A stretch of 36,088 nucleotides of DNA from Oscillospiraceae bacterium (lineage in GTDB: Bacteria; Bacillota; Clostridia; Oscillospirales; CAG-272): contig SVSU01000008.1 in the NCBI GenBank assembly GCA_015064135.1, positions 1 to 36,088 on the forward strand. The letters are read 5' to 3'. The notes below the pieces were generated by a model. It searched no databases. It had not been told where the DNA came from and saw nothing but the letters and a program-made list of their open reading frames with translations. The first letter of the stretch is position 1; the number at the start of each line of letters is the position of its first letter. Positions 1-8,978 of the stretch are shown here, piece by piece. The translations under genes were made by a program, and so were the position numbers.

Positions 1-38
1 CTTCACTCGGAAACTCTCATTCCCTCGCGACGGGTATT

Positions 39-67
39 ATTATATCACACCACTCCCCCTTTGTCAA
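39..67 (-). promoter_or_regulatory. Leftward sigma-A promoter for a gene outside the window
   Basis: On the minus strand a consensus -35 TTGACA (67-62) is followed after 17 bp by a -10 TATAAT (44-39), with TG one base upstream of the -10. It points left, so the gene it serves lies beyond position 1. It sits about 100 bp past the end of the GH78 gene and therefore starts a new transcription unit. Confidence 0.8.
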
Positions 68-170
68 TACCTTTTTTCGTTTTTTTTGCCTTTTTTCAAA
101 AGTTTTTCCGCAAAGCAAGCTCGACAAAAAACAAAGACAAAGGGGACGGTATAATATACTTCATGGGATA

Positions 171-2294
171 TCACCCATACATTTTATTCAGCCAGCATAC
201 CACATGGGAGGCAAAACCGTGATTGCAGCTCGCATAATCCCCGGCATTCTCCCAAAGGGTGCCCGTTTTCTCCGCCATGTAACCGAAGAATCCGCGGATG
301 TTTTCCTCCACCTTATCATATATGCCGCGGCGGAACAGCAGCTCAAGCCGCAGATAATTGCCGATAAAGGGACAGCTTGCCGCTATGTGCGGATATTTGT
401 CGTTCTTTACACGATCGGGACCGAAATCCTCCACCAGTGTCTCCCAAAGTTCGGGATAGGTCTCGGGGGTGGCGGTTCCGCTGAAGAAAGCATAATACTG
501 ACAGCTTTCCGTAACCTCTCCCGACAGCACAGCCCGTCCGTCTGCCCCTCTCACCGCATTGTCGCAGAAGAAGCCGTCTCTGTACGACTGACGACGGATG
601 GTCTCCTTCAGCGCCGCAGACTTTTCCGAGAGGGCAGAGTCGCCGTAAAGCTCCGCCGCGGTGTCAAGCATCTTCGCGTAAAGCATATTGGAGGGATAAC
701 TGATATCCTGCACCAGATCGTTGGAATGAGACCACTCAAGGAACACCCAGCTTTCAAGTTTTTCAAGGAGCCCGTCCTCATTCTCAAATCCTCTGAAATA
801 TTCAAGAAGCCCATACACTCTGTCCCGTGCACGGTCAACAAGCTCGCGGTCTCCCGTACGCTCAAGATATTCCTCAAGCTCCAGAACGAACCACATAGCC
901 CAGTTGGGAATGAAGGTGCCGTCGTTATGATCGGCAGGATAGCACATAGGGAGCATTCCCACAGGAAGAAACTCAAAGCTCTCGGGCATAAGGAAATTGT
1001 CAAGGAAGGCGTGCTCCACGGTGCTCTTTCCCGTCAGCGCATATTCGGTGCGTGCGGTGAAAAAACTGTCGCAGAGCCATCCGGCACGTTCCCTCGAGGG
1101 GCAGTCCATGTAGATATCCAGCGTGTTCTGACGGAAGGTCTCCACCGCCGCATCGTAGATGGTCTGAAGAACATCGTCGGGCATTTTCACGGTATTTGTA
1201 ATCTCGCGTGAAGGGAAATCATAGCGGATAAGGGTGGGTATCTCCACCGACGCACCGCCTCCCACGGCAATCACGTTCATGTACTGCATGGTGTATGGCT
1301 CATGGGTCATAAGCTCATATTTTGCACCGCCTGCAAGATGCCACACCACCACATTGGAGCAGCCGAGACGGGTCATGTTCACCTTGCCGCCGTTGTAAAC
1401 CTCATCAAAGGTGATATATATGGTCACATCCTCCTTCGTCTCCGCAGTCAGGGAGAGGAACCCCGTCAGGCTCGAGGGCAGACGATAGGTAACGTACGAA
1501 CCGGGGGAAAGGGATACCGCCGATGCCGCACGGGACCCCTTCTCCTCGGGGACGGTGACAAGCTCTTGGGCATCATATAGGGTATTGCATTCAAGTTCAT
1601 CCTCCGCAAAGCCCTTGAGGATGGGGCTGATCTTGTTCACATAGCGGTCGGTGTAGTATTCCTCAGGCTTCTCACAGCGAACAGACCCTCGCTCCATGAT
1701 CTCCGCCGCAGACACGGGCTCGTATTCGGGATAAGGGACCTCCCTCGCGATGAAAGCCTTCGCCGCCGTTTCACTCAGGGGAACAGGGACGAAGGGGGCA
1801 TGGAGGTCTGTCAGGCGGCGGTCGTATTCCGGTGTATAATTATACATCTCCGCGAATGTGCGCTGGAAGGAGTAGCGCTGAACCTTCTGCACCTTTTCCG
1901 TATAGCGAGAGGCCGTGAACCCACACCTTCCCGTGGCGGCGAGGACACGGTCTCCCTCTGTGATCTCACAACAAAGGAAGGAGGGCATATCGAGATAGCA
2001 GAAGCTGTTCACATTGTAGCCTGCCACAAGGACAGAGACCACGTTCACCTCACGGGTAAGGTACACTGAAATCCCGTGCTCGTCCACACGATAGAAGCCG
2101 TGCCCTGCACGAGCCGGACCATGAGCAACAAATCTGCCGTTGACACGCAGAACATAGGAACAGTGGGCAGCGATGCGTACAGTCACATTCTCTAAGGGAG
2201 CAACATTTGCCGTAAAAAGAAGGGTCAGATTTTTCTCTTTCTCCATCCCTGTTTCCCAAACGGGAAGGGCGGAGTGGAACGATACGGGCGTCAT
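171..2294 (-). CDS. GH78 alpha-L-rhamnosidase-like glycoside hydrolase
   Basis: Probable inverting alpha-L-rhamnosidase of family GH78, releasing terminal rhamnose from glycans or glycosides. The (alpha/alpha)6 catalytic domain carries DCPSRERAGWLCD, which matches the GH78 signature. D397, E402 and D409 fall exactly at the spacing of the family's catalytic acids (D, E at +5, D at +12). The candidate general base is the Glu in LWENAGD near the C-terminus. Residues 1-360 are beta-rich accessory domains. There is no signal peptide, so the enzyme looks cytoplasmic and may act on imported oligosaccharides. The ATG at 2294 is chosen over an upstream TTG at 2300 because AAGGAG lies 8 nt before it. 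The start is 2 nt from the stop of the glycosyltransferase gene, so the two are translationally linked. Rhamnose specificity is inferred from family only. Confidence 0.82.
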   Translation of the reverse strand: MTPVSFHSALPVWETGMEKEKNLTLLFTANVAPLENVTVRIAAHCSYVLRVNGRFVAHGPARAGHGFYRVDEHGISVYLTREVNVVSVLVAGYNVNSFCYLDMPSFLCCEITEGDRVLAATGRCGFTASRYTEKVQKVQRYSFQRTFAEMYNYTPEYDRRLTDLHAPFVPVPLSETAAKAFIAREVPYPEYEPVSAAEIMERGSVRCEKPEEYYTDRYVNKISPILKGFAEDELECNTLYDAQELVTVPEEKGSRAASAVSLSPGSYVTYRLPSSLTGFLSLTAETKEDVTIYITFDEVYNGGKVNMTRLGCSNVVVWHLAGGAKYELMTHEPYTMQYMNVIAVGGGASVEIPTLIRYDFPSREITNTVKMPDDVLQTIYDAAVETFRQNTLDIYMDCPSRERAGWLCDSFFTARTEYALTGKSTVEHAFLDNFLMPESFEFLPVGMLPMCYPADHNDGTFIPNWAMWFVLELEEYLERTGDRELVDRARDRVYGLLEYFRGFENEDGLLEKLESWVFLEWSHSNDLVQDISYPSNMLYAKMLDTAAELYGDSALSEKSAALKETIRRQSYRDGFFCDNAVRGADGRAVLSGEVTESCQYYAFFSGTATPETYPELWETLVEDFGPDRVKNDKYPHIAASCPFIGNYLRLELLFRRGIYDKVEENIRGFFGYMAEKTGTLWENAGDYASCNHGFASHVVCWLNKMYG

Positions 2295-2296
2295 GG

Positions 2297-3406
2297 TCAA
2301 TTCTCCTTCAGATACAAATTTTCCAGTTGTTTTGTCATGGCGGCGGCGGTGAATTTGGCTTTGTATTCACTGTATGCGCCGTCGCGGAGTCTCCTGTGAA
2401 GCTCGGGGTCGTCCATGATGCGGCAGATAGCAACGCTCATGGCATGGGGATCCTTCCACGGCACAACAAAGCCGTTGACCCCATCGGTTATCATATAGGG
2501 ATTGCCGCCGAAATTGCTGACAACGGCAGGAACGCTGAGGCTCATCCCCTCGGAAAGCGCAAGGGAGGAGGTTTCGGTTCCCACAGAGCAGTTCAGGTTC
2601 AGATCCATAATATTGTAGTACGGCGCCACATCGGGAACGAATCCCGTAAAGCGAACACGGTCGGCAATCCCCAGCTCTGCCGCACGATTTTTGAGATTGG
2701 CTTCCTCACTTCCGCCGCCGATTATAAGGAACACACTGTCGGGGTGGGATGAGGTGACTTCCTTCACGGTATCGAGGAGGTACATATGCCCCTTATAGGG
2801 CTCAAGACGGGCAGATATGCCGCAGACAAAGGTATTCTCTCCTATGCCGAGTTCCTCCTTCAGCGCTGTCTGCTCCTCGGGGGAGGTTTTGCGCATGGGC
2901 TCAACGCCGTTGATGATGACGGTGATTTTTTGGGGGTTCACCCCCGTTTCCGTCAGGTTATCGGCGGCGGCCTGCGCCACAGCGACGATATCGGTAGCGA
3001 GGGTATTATTGACAAATCCGTTGATCTGCCGTCCGGGGCAGGTGGTAAGCCGCCTCGGCATCTCAAAGGCACAGTGACGTGTGTAAAACCGCCTTTTTAT
3101 GCCGCAGAGGAAGGCAGCCAGCTTTCCCGAAAAGGCGGAATGGCAATGGACGATATCGGGCTTTTCCGCTTTGATTATTCTGACAAGCTCGGAAACCGCT
3201 TTCAAATCAAAACTTTTGTCTCTGCCGTTTTGCATTTCGATGACCTCATAGCCCTCGGCTTCCACAAGGGGCTTCAGTTCCGAGCCCACGGGAAGAACGA
3301 CTTTGATGAGGAATTTTTCACGGTCATGGCAATGGAGGTAGTTGACAAGAAGTCTTCCTGCTCCGCCGATATTTGTGTCTGTCAGGATGTTGAGGATTTT
3401 TATCAT
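2297..3406 (-). CDS. GT4-family glycosyltransferase
   Basis: A retaining GT-B glycosyltransferase of family GT4 (369 aa), expected to transfer a sugar from a nucleotide-sugar donor to a lipid or glycan acceptor at the inner face of the membrane. The N-terminal Rossmann half has the Gly-rich acceptor loop TDTNIGGAGRLL (residues 9-20). The C-terminal half contains SARLEPYKG (198-206) and the E-x7-E motif at E278 and E286, followed by PAVVSNFGGN, the donor-binding region. No signal peptide or membrane segment is seen. The start has a strong GAGGAGG site 7 nt upstream. It lies between murJ upstream and the GH78 gene directly downstream, suggesting an envelope or capsular glycan role. Donor and acceptor cannot be told from sequence. 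Confidence 0.85.
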   Translation of the reverse strand: MIKILNILTDTNIGGAGRLLVNYLHCHDREKFLIKVVLPVGSELKPLVEAEGYEVIEMQNGRDKSFDLKAVSELVRIIKAEKPDIVHCHSAFSGKLAAFLCGIKRRFYTRHCAFEMPRRLTTCPGRQINGFVNNTLATDIVAVAQAAADNLTETGVNPQKITVIINGVEPMRKTSPEEQTALKEELGIGENTFVCGISARLEPYKGHMYLLDTVKEVTSSHPDSVFLIIGGGSEEANLKNRAAELGIADRVRFTGFVPDVAPYYNIMDLNLNCSVGTETSSLALSEGMSLSVPAVVSNFGGNPYMITDGVNGFVVPWKDPHAMSVAICRIMDDPELHRRLRDGAYSEYKAKFTAAAMTKQLENLYLKEN

Positions 3407-3594
3407 TTTTTAACCTCCTCTGACGGGATTCCGTCGGGAATTATTTGTATTGTCGGGGGATTACAGTATTGAAGCGAACAAACAGCGTTAGTCAATTATT
3501 ATATCGTTGCTGTCTATTACAGGGATATAGCGAACAAACGCCTTGAAGTCAATCGGTCTGTATCCGTCACTACTTTGCTTAAAGCACAACTTCC

Positions 3595-5130
3595 TCACCG
3601 TCTCCGTACAACCATCCGAGCCTCCTCCGACCGCAAAATCAGCGCCGCAGCAGCATAAACCACAACCCCGGCGGCAACGGAAATACCAAAAGACAACACC
3701 GCCCCGAGCGCCGCAGTCAGATCATATACCCACGCCACGGCAGCGCCCATCACCACAGCGGAGATCACAGATTTGGCAATATCCGAAAAATCCCCTGCCG
3801 TGGGTGCGAATATTCCCTTCGCTCGCGCGATCATACCGTTCACCGCCATGTTCAGCATTACGGCAAAACCCGAAACAAGCGCAATGCCGCCCACGCCAAG
3901 TCTTTCGCCGAATCCGGTAATCAGAACAATGTTGAACACCATGGAGCAAATGGCGGAGATCATGGGTATCTTCGTTTTCTCCGCCGCAAAAAACGCCTTT
4001 GTCAGCACCTCGTTCACCGCGCAGAAGATCATCCCCACAGCATAACAGCCCAGCGCCTCCGCCGTGAGAAGTGTGTCCTCCACCGTAAAGTCTCCCCGTT
4101 GGTAGATCAGTGTGGTGAAAGGCTCAGCCAGCATCATGATTCCCACGGAAATGGGCGCAATAATAAACACAAGCACCTTCACCGACGTGCGCACAAGCCT
4201 GTTTGATTCGTCATGGTCTCCGCTTGCCGCCGCCCGTGAGAAATAGGGGAACAGCAGGTTCGTCGCCACAAAGGAAAATACGCCCACAATAATAGTGTAC
4301 AGCCTGTTTGCATACCCCAAAGCCGTAATGGCACGTCCTCCCTCTATCCCCGAAGCGAGACGGGTGTTGATGAGATTGCACACGGGGGATGTCCATGTTC
4401 CCACGAGAATGGGCAGAGTGTTCCGCGCCGCCCGTCGGATGGGTTCCGTGTTGAGCTTCGCACGAAAATCGAACCGAAAGCCCCGTTTCCGCACTGAGGG
4501 AAGCTGTACCAAAGCCTGCGCCCCCCAGCCGATGAGCATGGACACGGCAAGCCCGTACACGCCGAAATATCGGTCAAGAAACAGGAGATATCCCACCATA
4601 ATAAGATTTGAGACAAGGCTGATGATGGCAGGAATATTGTATTCTCCCTCAGATTGGAGATACCCCACAAAGGAGAATGCCGCACCGCAGAAGATCACCA
4701 TGGGGAACATGATCCGCGTAAGTTCTGCTGAAAGCGCAAGACTGACCGCATCAAGCTCCGGCGCCATAAAGGCTACAAGCTGCGGCGCGAAAACTCCCCC
4801 TATGACTGTGATGACACCCGTGATGACAAGAATAAAGTTGAAATATGACTGCGCAAAGGCGAGGGCTTGTTTCTTCCCCTCCTTCACGGAGATGCTGTTG
4901 TAAACGGGAATAAACGCCGACGTAACCACACCGCCCAAAACCAGATCAAAAACGGTAACGGGCAGTTTGGAAGCGGTCTCATAGGCAATGGCGGCGGTTG
5001 TTGTGCCGTAGTTTCCTGCAATCATAATGTCACGGAGGAGCCCCATGACCTTCGCCGCTAAAATGATGATCCCCATCAGCGCCGCCGTTCCCGTAAAGCT
5101 GCGCGCTGTGGATTTTTTTGTTTTTTTCAA
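3595..5130 (-). CDS. murJ: Lipid II flippase MurJ (MviN family)
   Basis: A 511-residue polytopic membrane protein of the MOP/MviN superfamily that moves lipid II or a related lipid-linked sugar across the membrane. The start GTAALMGIIILAAKVMGLLRD is the characteristic first helix with conserved KxxGLxRD. About 14 hydrophobic helices follow and the length is typical. The start is a TTG at 5130: an in-frame TGA lies only three codons upstream and no better ATG exists before the conserved first helix. The Shine-Dalgarno is weak (GGATGA), which may mean coupling to mtnN, whose stop is 27 nt upstream. A GT4 glycosyltransferase follows. It could be the housekeeping MurJ or a flippase for another polymer; I favour MurJ. 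Confidence 0.88.
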   Translation of the reverse strand: MKKTKKSTARSFTGTAALMGIIILAAKVMGLLRDIMIAGNYGTTTAAIAYETASKLPVTVFDLVLGGVVTSAFIPVYNSISVKEGKKQALAFAQSYFNFILVITGVITVIGGVFAPQLVAFMAPELDAVSLALSAELTRIMFPMVIFCGAAFSFVGYLQSEGEYNIPAIISLVSNLIMVGYLLFLDRYFGVYGLAVSMLIGWGAQALVQLPSVRKRGFRFDFRAKLNTEPIRRAARNTLPILVGTWTSPVCNLINTRLASGIEGGRAITALGYANRLYTIIVGVFSFVATNLLFPYFSRAAASGDHDESNRLVRTSVKVLVFIIAPISVGIMMLAEPFTTLIYQRGDFTVEDTLLTAEALGCYAVGMIFCAVNEVLTKAFFAAEKTKIPMISAICSMVFNIVLITGFGERLGVGGIALVSGFAVMLNMAVNGMIARAKGIFAPTAGDFSDIAKSVISAVVMGAAVAWVYDLTAALGAVLSFGISVAAGVVVYAAAALILRSEEARMVVRRR

Positions 5131-5157
5131 ATCAGTTCATCCATTTTATATTATGTG

Positions 5158-5847
5158 TCAAAACGATCCCGCCAACGTAATGACAGCCTCGGCTGAGTTT
5201 TTGGCTGCCTTTGCGGCGAAGGTGGGGAAATCCTCGCAGGCACCCGTGTCCGCGTTGTCGCTGATGGCGCGGATGACACAGAAGGGCACGCGGTTGACTG
5301 TGCAGACCTGCCCGATGGCGGCGCCCTCCATTTCGCAGGCGATAGCGGAAAAGCGCTCCACAATCTTCGCCTTCACTGCCCCGTCGCAAACAAACTGATC
5401 TCCGCTTGCGATGGTACCCCGTCTGCAGTTGATGCCCATTTTGCCGAGGATGGCAATGATTTTATTGCACAGCTCATCATCTGCCGAAAGGTGCACAAGA
5501 TCAAGCCCCGAGATCAGTCCCACGGGGTCACCGAGTGCAGATGTATCCATGTCGTGCTGAACCACCGTGGAGGACACCGCAATGTCCCCGATGGAAAGCT
5601 CCCTTGTAAGTGAACCGCCCACACCCGTGTTCACCACCGCATCGGGAGCGAATCGGATAATCATCGCCTGAGCGCACATGGCGGCAAACACCTTACCCAC
5701 GCCGCAAACCGCGCAGACCACCTCACACTCTCCGATTTTTCCCGTGATATACTCAATTCCGCCGCAGATCTCTGTTTTCTTCTCCGTCAATGCGGCTGCT
5801 ATGGCGTCCACTTCGATCTTCATGGCACCGATAATTCCCAGTTTCAT
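5158..5847 (-). CDS. mtnN: 5'-methylthioadenosine/S-adenosylhomocysteine nucleosidase
   Basis: Hydrolyses the N-glycosidic bond of S-adenosylhomocysteine, methylthioadenosine and 5'-deoxyadenosine, releasing adenine. The 229-residue protein matches the family length and its catalytic residues fall at the same numbers as in the Escherichia coli enzyme: E12 in MKIEVDA, E174 in CEMEGAA and D197 in ISDNAD. GVGKVFAA (49-56) and NTGVGGSL (73-80) are typical of the phosphorylase/nucleosidase fold. It is cytoplasmic. GGAGG lies 9 nt before the ATG. It is 30 nt downstream of luxS, so the two successive steps of SAH detoxification are co-transcribed. Confidence 0.96.
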   Translation of the reverse strand: MKLGIIGAMKIEVDAIAAALTEKKTEICGGIEYITGKIGECEVVCAVCGVGKVFAAMCAQAMIIRFAPDAVVNTGVGGSLTRELSIGDIAVSSTVVQHDMDTSALGDPVGLISGLDLVHLSADDELCNKIIAILGKMGINCRRGTIASGDQFVCDGAVKAKIVERFSAIACEMEGAAIGQVCTVNRVPFCVIRAISDNADTGACEDFPTFAAKAAKNSAEAVITLAGSF

Positions 5848-5877
5848 CCTGTCACCCCTCCGTCTATACCCGTTTGG

Positions 5878-6342
5878 TTATACTTCGTACTTAAAATCGT
5901 TCACCTTTGCACAAAGGACGGCAAGATACGCCTCACATTCCTTCTTCGCATCGGAAAGCTCCAGGTTTCGATAATTGCCGCATTCGATGGCGGAAGCGCC
6001 GAACACCTCCCCCTCATAGGAGAGGATCTTCCCGAGCACATCCTTCACGACAGCGAGCACCTTTTCATTATCTGCATTGCGCACAAGGAGATAAAACCCC
6101 GTCTGGCATCCCATGGGCCCGAAATAGATCACATCGTCGGCGATATCGGAATTGCGGACAAATGTAGCAAACATATGCTCCACTGTGTGCATGGTACGGT
6201 TGTCCATGTAATCTCCGCTGTTTGGGACACGGGTGCGGAGATCGTATGTGGTAATGTCCCCATCCACGCGGGAAATGTAAATGCCGGGGGGCAGCTTATT
6301 GTGGTCAACCCCGAAGCTGGCTATTCTCTGTATGTTGTTCAT
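5878..6342 (-). CDS. luxS: S-ribosylhomocysteine lyase LuxS
   Basis: Cleaves S-ribosylhomocysteine to homocysteine and 4,5-dihydroxypentane-2,3-dione, the AI-2 precursor. The 154-residue protein has the metal-binding HTVEH motif (H52, E55, H56), the catalytic cysteine C79 in MGCQTGFY and the third metal ligand C121 in ECGNY, all at family spacing. The metal is expected to be Fe2+ or Zn2+. GAGGT is placed 7 nt before the ATG, and a sigma-A promoter lies at 6375-6403. It heads a leftward unit with mtnN next, so the product of MtnN feeds LuxS directly. Whether AI-2 is used as a signal cannot be told; no receptor gene is in the window. Confidence 0.97.
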   Translation of the reverse strand: MNNIQRIASFGVDHNKLPPGIYISRVDGDITTYDLRTRVPNSGDYMDNRTMHTVEHMFATFVRNSDIADDVIYFGPMGCQTGFYLLVRNADNEKVLAVVKDVLGKILSYEGEVFGASAIECGNYRNLELSDAKKECEAYLAVLCAKVNDFKYEV

Positions 6343-6374
6343 GATAATACCTCATTATAATGTATACTGTGATT

Positions 6375-6403
6375 ATTATACCACGAAACGGCAAGGAAAG
6401 CAA
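6375..6403 (-). promoter_or_regulatory. Promoter of the luxS-mtnN unit
   Basis: On the minus strand, -35 TTGCTT (6403-6398), a 17 bp spacer and -10 TATAAT (6380-6375), with TGG directly before the -10 (extended -10). The expected transcript start is about 25 nt before the luxS ATG. It is divergent from the ruvC promoter. Confidence 0.75.
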
Positions 6404-6490
6404 TGGAGAAATTCATTTCATTATTCATTCTCCAACATTCCTCCCCTCCAATACACAGAATATTCATTAAAAATTATATAAAAATATTTT

Positions 6491-6519
6491 TGACTTATCA
6501 GAGCAGTTGTGGTATAATA
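6491..6519 (+). promoter_or_regulatory. Promoter of the ruvC block
   Basis: -35 TTGACT (6491-6496), 17 bp spacer, extended -10 TGG-TATAAT (6514-6519). The start site would be near 6526, leaving a leader of about 28 nt before the ruvC ATG. Confidence 0.85.
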
Positions 6520-6553
6520 GTATACTGAGTATATATTATTATGAGGTAGGTTT

Positions 6554-7171
6554 ATGATTATTCTGGGGGTGGACCCGGGCATCGCCATTGTGGGCTGGGG
6601 GGTCATCGAATATGACGGCGGAAAAATGCGCGCCCTTGACTACGGTGCCATCACCACCGCGGCAGATATGAAAACCGAGGACAGGATCGCCGCCGTTTAC
6701 GAAGGGCTCTGCGCCATCATCGAAAGACACCGACCCGATGCCATGGCAATAGAGGAGCTTTTCTTCAACACCAACCAGAAAACGGGGATCATCGTAGCCG
6801 AGGCGAGAGGGGTTCTGCTCCTTGCCGCACGACTGCACAACGTGCCGATCTACGAATATACGCCGCTGCAGATCAAGCAGTCTGTGGTGGGCTACGGAAG
6901 GGCGGAAAAACATCAGGTCATCAGCATGGTGACGGTGTTCCTCCACCTTGAGAAGCCCCCGAAGCCCGACGATACCGCCGACGCCCTCGCCTGTGCCATC
7001 ACCCACGGCAATACGGGCTCGTCCCGCCTTGCGGATTTTTACAACCACCCCACCACCATGGCAGGCAAGATCGACGCAGGCGGAAAACTCTCCCCGAGAG
7101 AGTATCTTGAGATGCAGCTTGAGATTCAGAAAAAGGCGAAAAAACAAACCTACACGGTGAAGAAAAAGTAA
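6554..7171 (+). CDS. ruvC: Holliday junction endonuclease RuvC
   Basis: Dimeric endonuclease that resolves four-way DNA junctions in recombination. The RNase H-like catalytic acids are visible: D7 in GVDPG, E67 in AIEELFF, and D140/D143 in KPDDTADAL. At 205 aa it is about 35 residues longer than most RuvC proteins. The extra part is a C-terminal tail ending KKAKKQTYTVKKK, rich in lysine and probably disordered and DNA-binding. GAGGTAGG precedes the ATG. ruvA and ruvB, often next to ruvC, are absent; the next gene is a methyltransferase 18 nt downstream. Confidence 0.95.
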   Translation: MIILGVDPGIAIVGWGVIEYDGGKMRALDYGAITTAADMKTEDRIAAVYEGLCAIIERHRPDAMAIEELFFNTNQKTGIIVAEARGVLLLAARLHNVPIYEYTPLQIKQSVVGYGRAEKHQVISMVTVFLHLEKPPKPDDTADALACAITHGNTGSSRLADFYNHPTTMAGKIDAGGKLSPREYLEMQLEIQKKAKKQTYTVKKK

Positions 7172-7189
7172 CATTACGGAGTAAACGCT

Positions 7190-8077
7190 ATGTGGATCAG
7201 CGATAAATGGATTGACTACGAACTGATAGACGCAGACGGCGGCGAAAGACTTGAGAGATGGGGAAAGTATATCCTCATCCGTCCCGATCCGCAGATCATC
7301 TGGAAGGGAGAGCGAAAGAATCCCCTTTGGAAAAAGGCGGATGGGGTCTACCGCAGAGTAAAGGGCGGCGGCTCATGGGTAGTCAATAAGATGCCCGAGG
7401 AGTGGTGCATCAGCTACGGCGGCGAGGCAGGTGACTATACCTTCCGTCTCCGTCCCATGGGCTTCAAGCATACGGGACTTTTCCCCGAGCAAGCCACAAA
7501 CTGGGACTGGGCAGGCGGACTCATCAAGAAAGCCATTGCAGAGGGGGAGGACCGACCGAGGGTGCTGAACCTGTTCGCCTACACGGGCGGCGCCACCGTT
7601 TCCGCGGCAAAAGCAGGCGCGGCGCTCTGCCATGTGGATGCGTCAAAGGGCATGGTCAATGCCGCGAAAGACAACATGAAGCTCTCCGGTCTTGAGGATG
7701 CCCCCTGCCGCTATATCGTGGACGACTGCAAGAAGTTTGTCGAACGTGAACTGCGCCGCGGCAACTGCTACGACGGGATCATCATGGATCCCCCGTCATA
7801 CGGAAGGGGACCGGGCGGCGAACTGTGGAAACTTGAAGAATGTGCGGACGAGCTCATCGCCCTTGCCGCAAAGCTCCTCTCCCCCACCCCCCTTTTCTTC
7901 CTCATCAATTCCTATACAACAGGGCTTTCCCCTGCAACCATGTCCTATCTTCTTCTCCGCAGCCTCCCCGAATCCATGAAGCGCAAGGCACACAGCGAAG
8001 CGCAGGAGCTGGGACTGAGGGTAAGCGAATCAGGTCTGGCACTCCCCTGCGGAGCAAGCGTGAGAGTGGAGTTCTGA
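7190..8077 (+). CDS. RlmI/RlmK-like class I SAM-dependent methyltransferase
   Basis: A 295-residue class I methyltransferase of the COG1092 group, whose members methylate 23S rRNA (RlmI m5C1962, RlmK m7G2069). Motif I is NLFAYTGGATVSAAKAG, the acidic motif II is HVDAS and motif IV is MDPPSYGRGPGGE, all typical of the group. It lacks the extra PUA domain of full-length RlmI, so it resembles the shorter RlmK-like forms. GGAG lies 8 nt before the ATG. It sits between ruvC and ecfA1 in a tight same-strand run. The exact target nucleotide is not deducible. Confidence 0.85.
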   Translation: MWISDKWIDYELIDADGGERLERWGKYILIRPDPQIIWKGERKNPLWKKADGVYRRVKGGGSWVVNKMPEEWCISYGGEAGDYTFRLRPMGFKHTGLFPEQATNWDWAGGLIKKAIAEGEDRPRVLNLFAYTGGATVSAAKAGAALCHVDASKGMVNAAKDNMKLSGLEDAPCRYIVDDCKKFVERELRRGNCYDGIIMDPPSYGRGPGGELWKLEECADELIALAAKLLSPTPLFFLINSYTTGLSPATMSYLLLRSLPESMKRKAHSEAQELGLRVSESGLALPCGASVRVEF

Positions 8078-8096
8078 CAGGAAGAGAGGCTTGTTT

Positions 8097-8978
8097 ATGT
8101 CAAATATAATCCACGCCAAAAACCTTACCTACACCTACCCCGGGGACGAGGACTCGCCGGGATATCCTGCACTTCGCGGAGTTGATCTCGATATTGAGGA
8201 GGGCTCCTTTACCGCTATTCTCGGCCACAATGGCTCGGGGAAAAGCACCCTTGCCAAGATCCTCTGCATGATCAATGCCCCCGACGGCGGCGAGCTTACC
8301 ATTCTCGGCAAGGACATGACCTCCCCCGAGATCACCGAACGGGATATCCTTGACGCCAGACGGCAGATCGGTATGGTGTTCCAAAACCCCGACAACCAGC
8401 TTGTTGCCACCATCGTAGAGGAAGATGTTGCCTTCGGATGCGAAAATCTGGGGCTTCCCTCTGCTGAGATCCGCCGACGGGTAGACGAAGCGCTTGACAT
8501 CGTCGGTATGCGGAAATACGCCCGTCACGCCCCCCATAAGCTCTCGGGCGGTCAAAAGCAGCGCATCGCCATCGCAGGCACCATCGCCATGAAGCGCAAA
8601 TGCATCATCTTCGACGAAAGCACCGCCATGCTTGACCCCAAAGGCAGGCAGGAGGTCATGTCAACCATCGAACGGCTGAACAGGGAGGAGGGGATCACCG
8701 TCCTCATCATCACCCATCACATGAACGAAGCCGCCATGGCTGACCGCATCATCGTCCTATCCGAAGGTACCGTTCTCACCGAGGGGACCCCCGGCGAGGT
8801 TTTCGGGAACCCCGAGCTGCTCTGGTCCGCCGATCTGGATGTTCCGCAAACCACGGAGCTTCTTTACAAAATGCGGCAGGCAGGCTATGACGTGCCCCTT
8901 GATATATTCGATGAAGAAGAGTGCGCCCGTATTATCGCCGAAGCAATGAAGAAACAACAGATCCGAGGAAACACCTGA
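8097..8978 (+). CDS. ecfA1: Energy-coupling factor transporter ATPase EcfA1
   Basis: First ATP-binding subunit of the energy-coupling factor module that drives vitamin and cofactor uptake through exchangeable S components. It has Walker A GHNGSGKST, a Q loop in VFQNPDNQLV typical of EcfA proteins, signature LSGGQKQR, Walker B CIIFDEST and the switch His in ITHH. The STAMLDPKGR stretch is characteristic of EcfA1. The ATG at 8097 is preferred over TTG at 8091 because AGAGG lies 7 nt upstream of the ATG but only 1 nt from the TTG. The stop overlaps the ecfA2 start (TGATG), giving translational coupling. Confidence 0.93.
   Translation: MSNIIHAKNLTYTYPGDEDSPGYPALRGVDLDIEEGSFTAILGHNGSGKSTLAKILCMINAPDGGELTILGKDMTSPEITERDILDARRQIGMVFQNPDNQLVATIVEEDVAFGCENLGLPSAEIRRRVDEALDIVGMRKYARHAPHKLSGGQKQRIAIAGTIAMKRKCIIFDESTAMLDPKGRQEVMSTIERLNREEGITVLIITHHMNEAAMADRIIVLSEGTVLTEGTPGEVFGNPELLWSADLDVPQTTELLYKMRQAGYDVPLDIFDEEECARIIAEAMKKQQIRGNT

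Noticed and set aside
204-1211. A 335-codon rightward frame inside the GH78 gene
   Set aside because: Antisense shadow of a recognisable enzyme. The TATAAT at 150-155 upstream has no usable -35.
3473-3539. Direct repeat AGCGAACAAAC twice in the murJ-glycosyltransferase gap
   Set aside because: Only two 11 bp copies with no further structure; too weak to call an operator or element.
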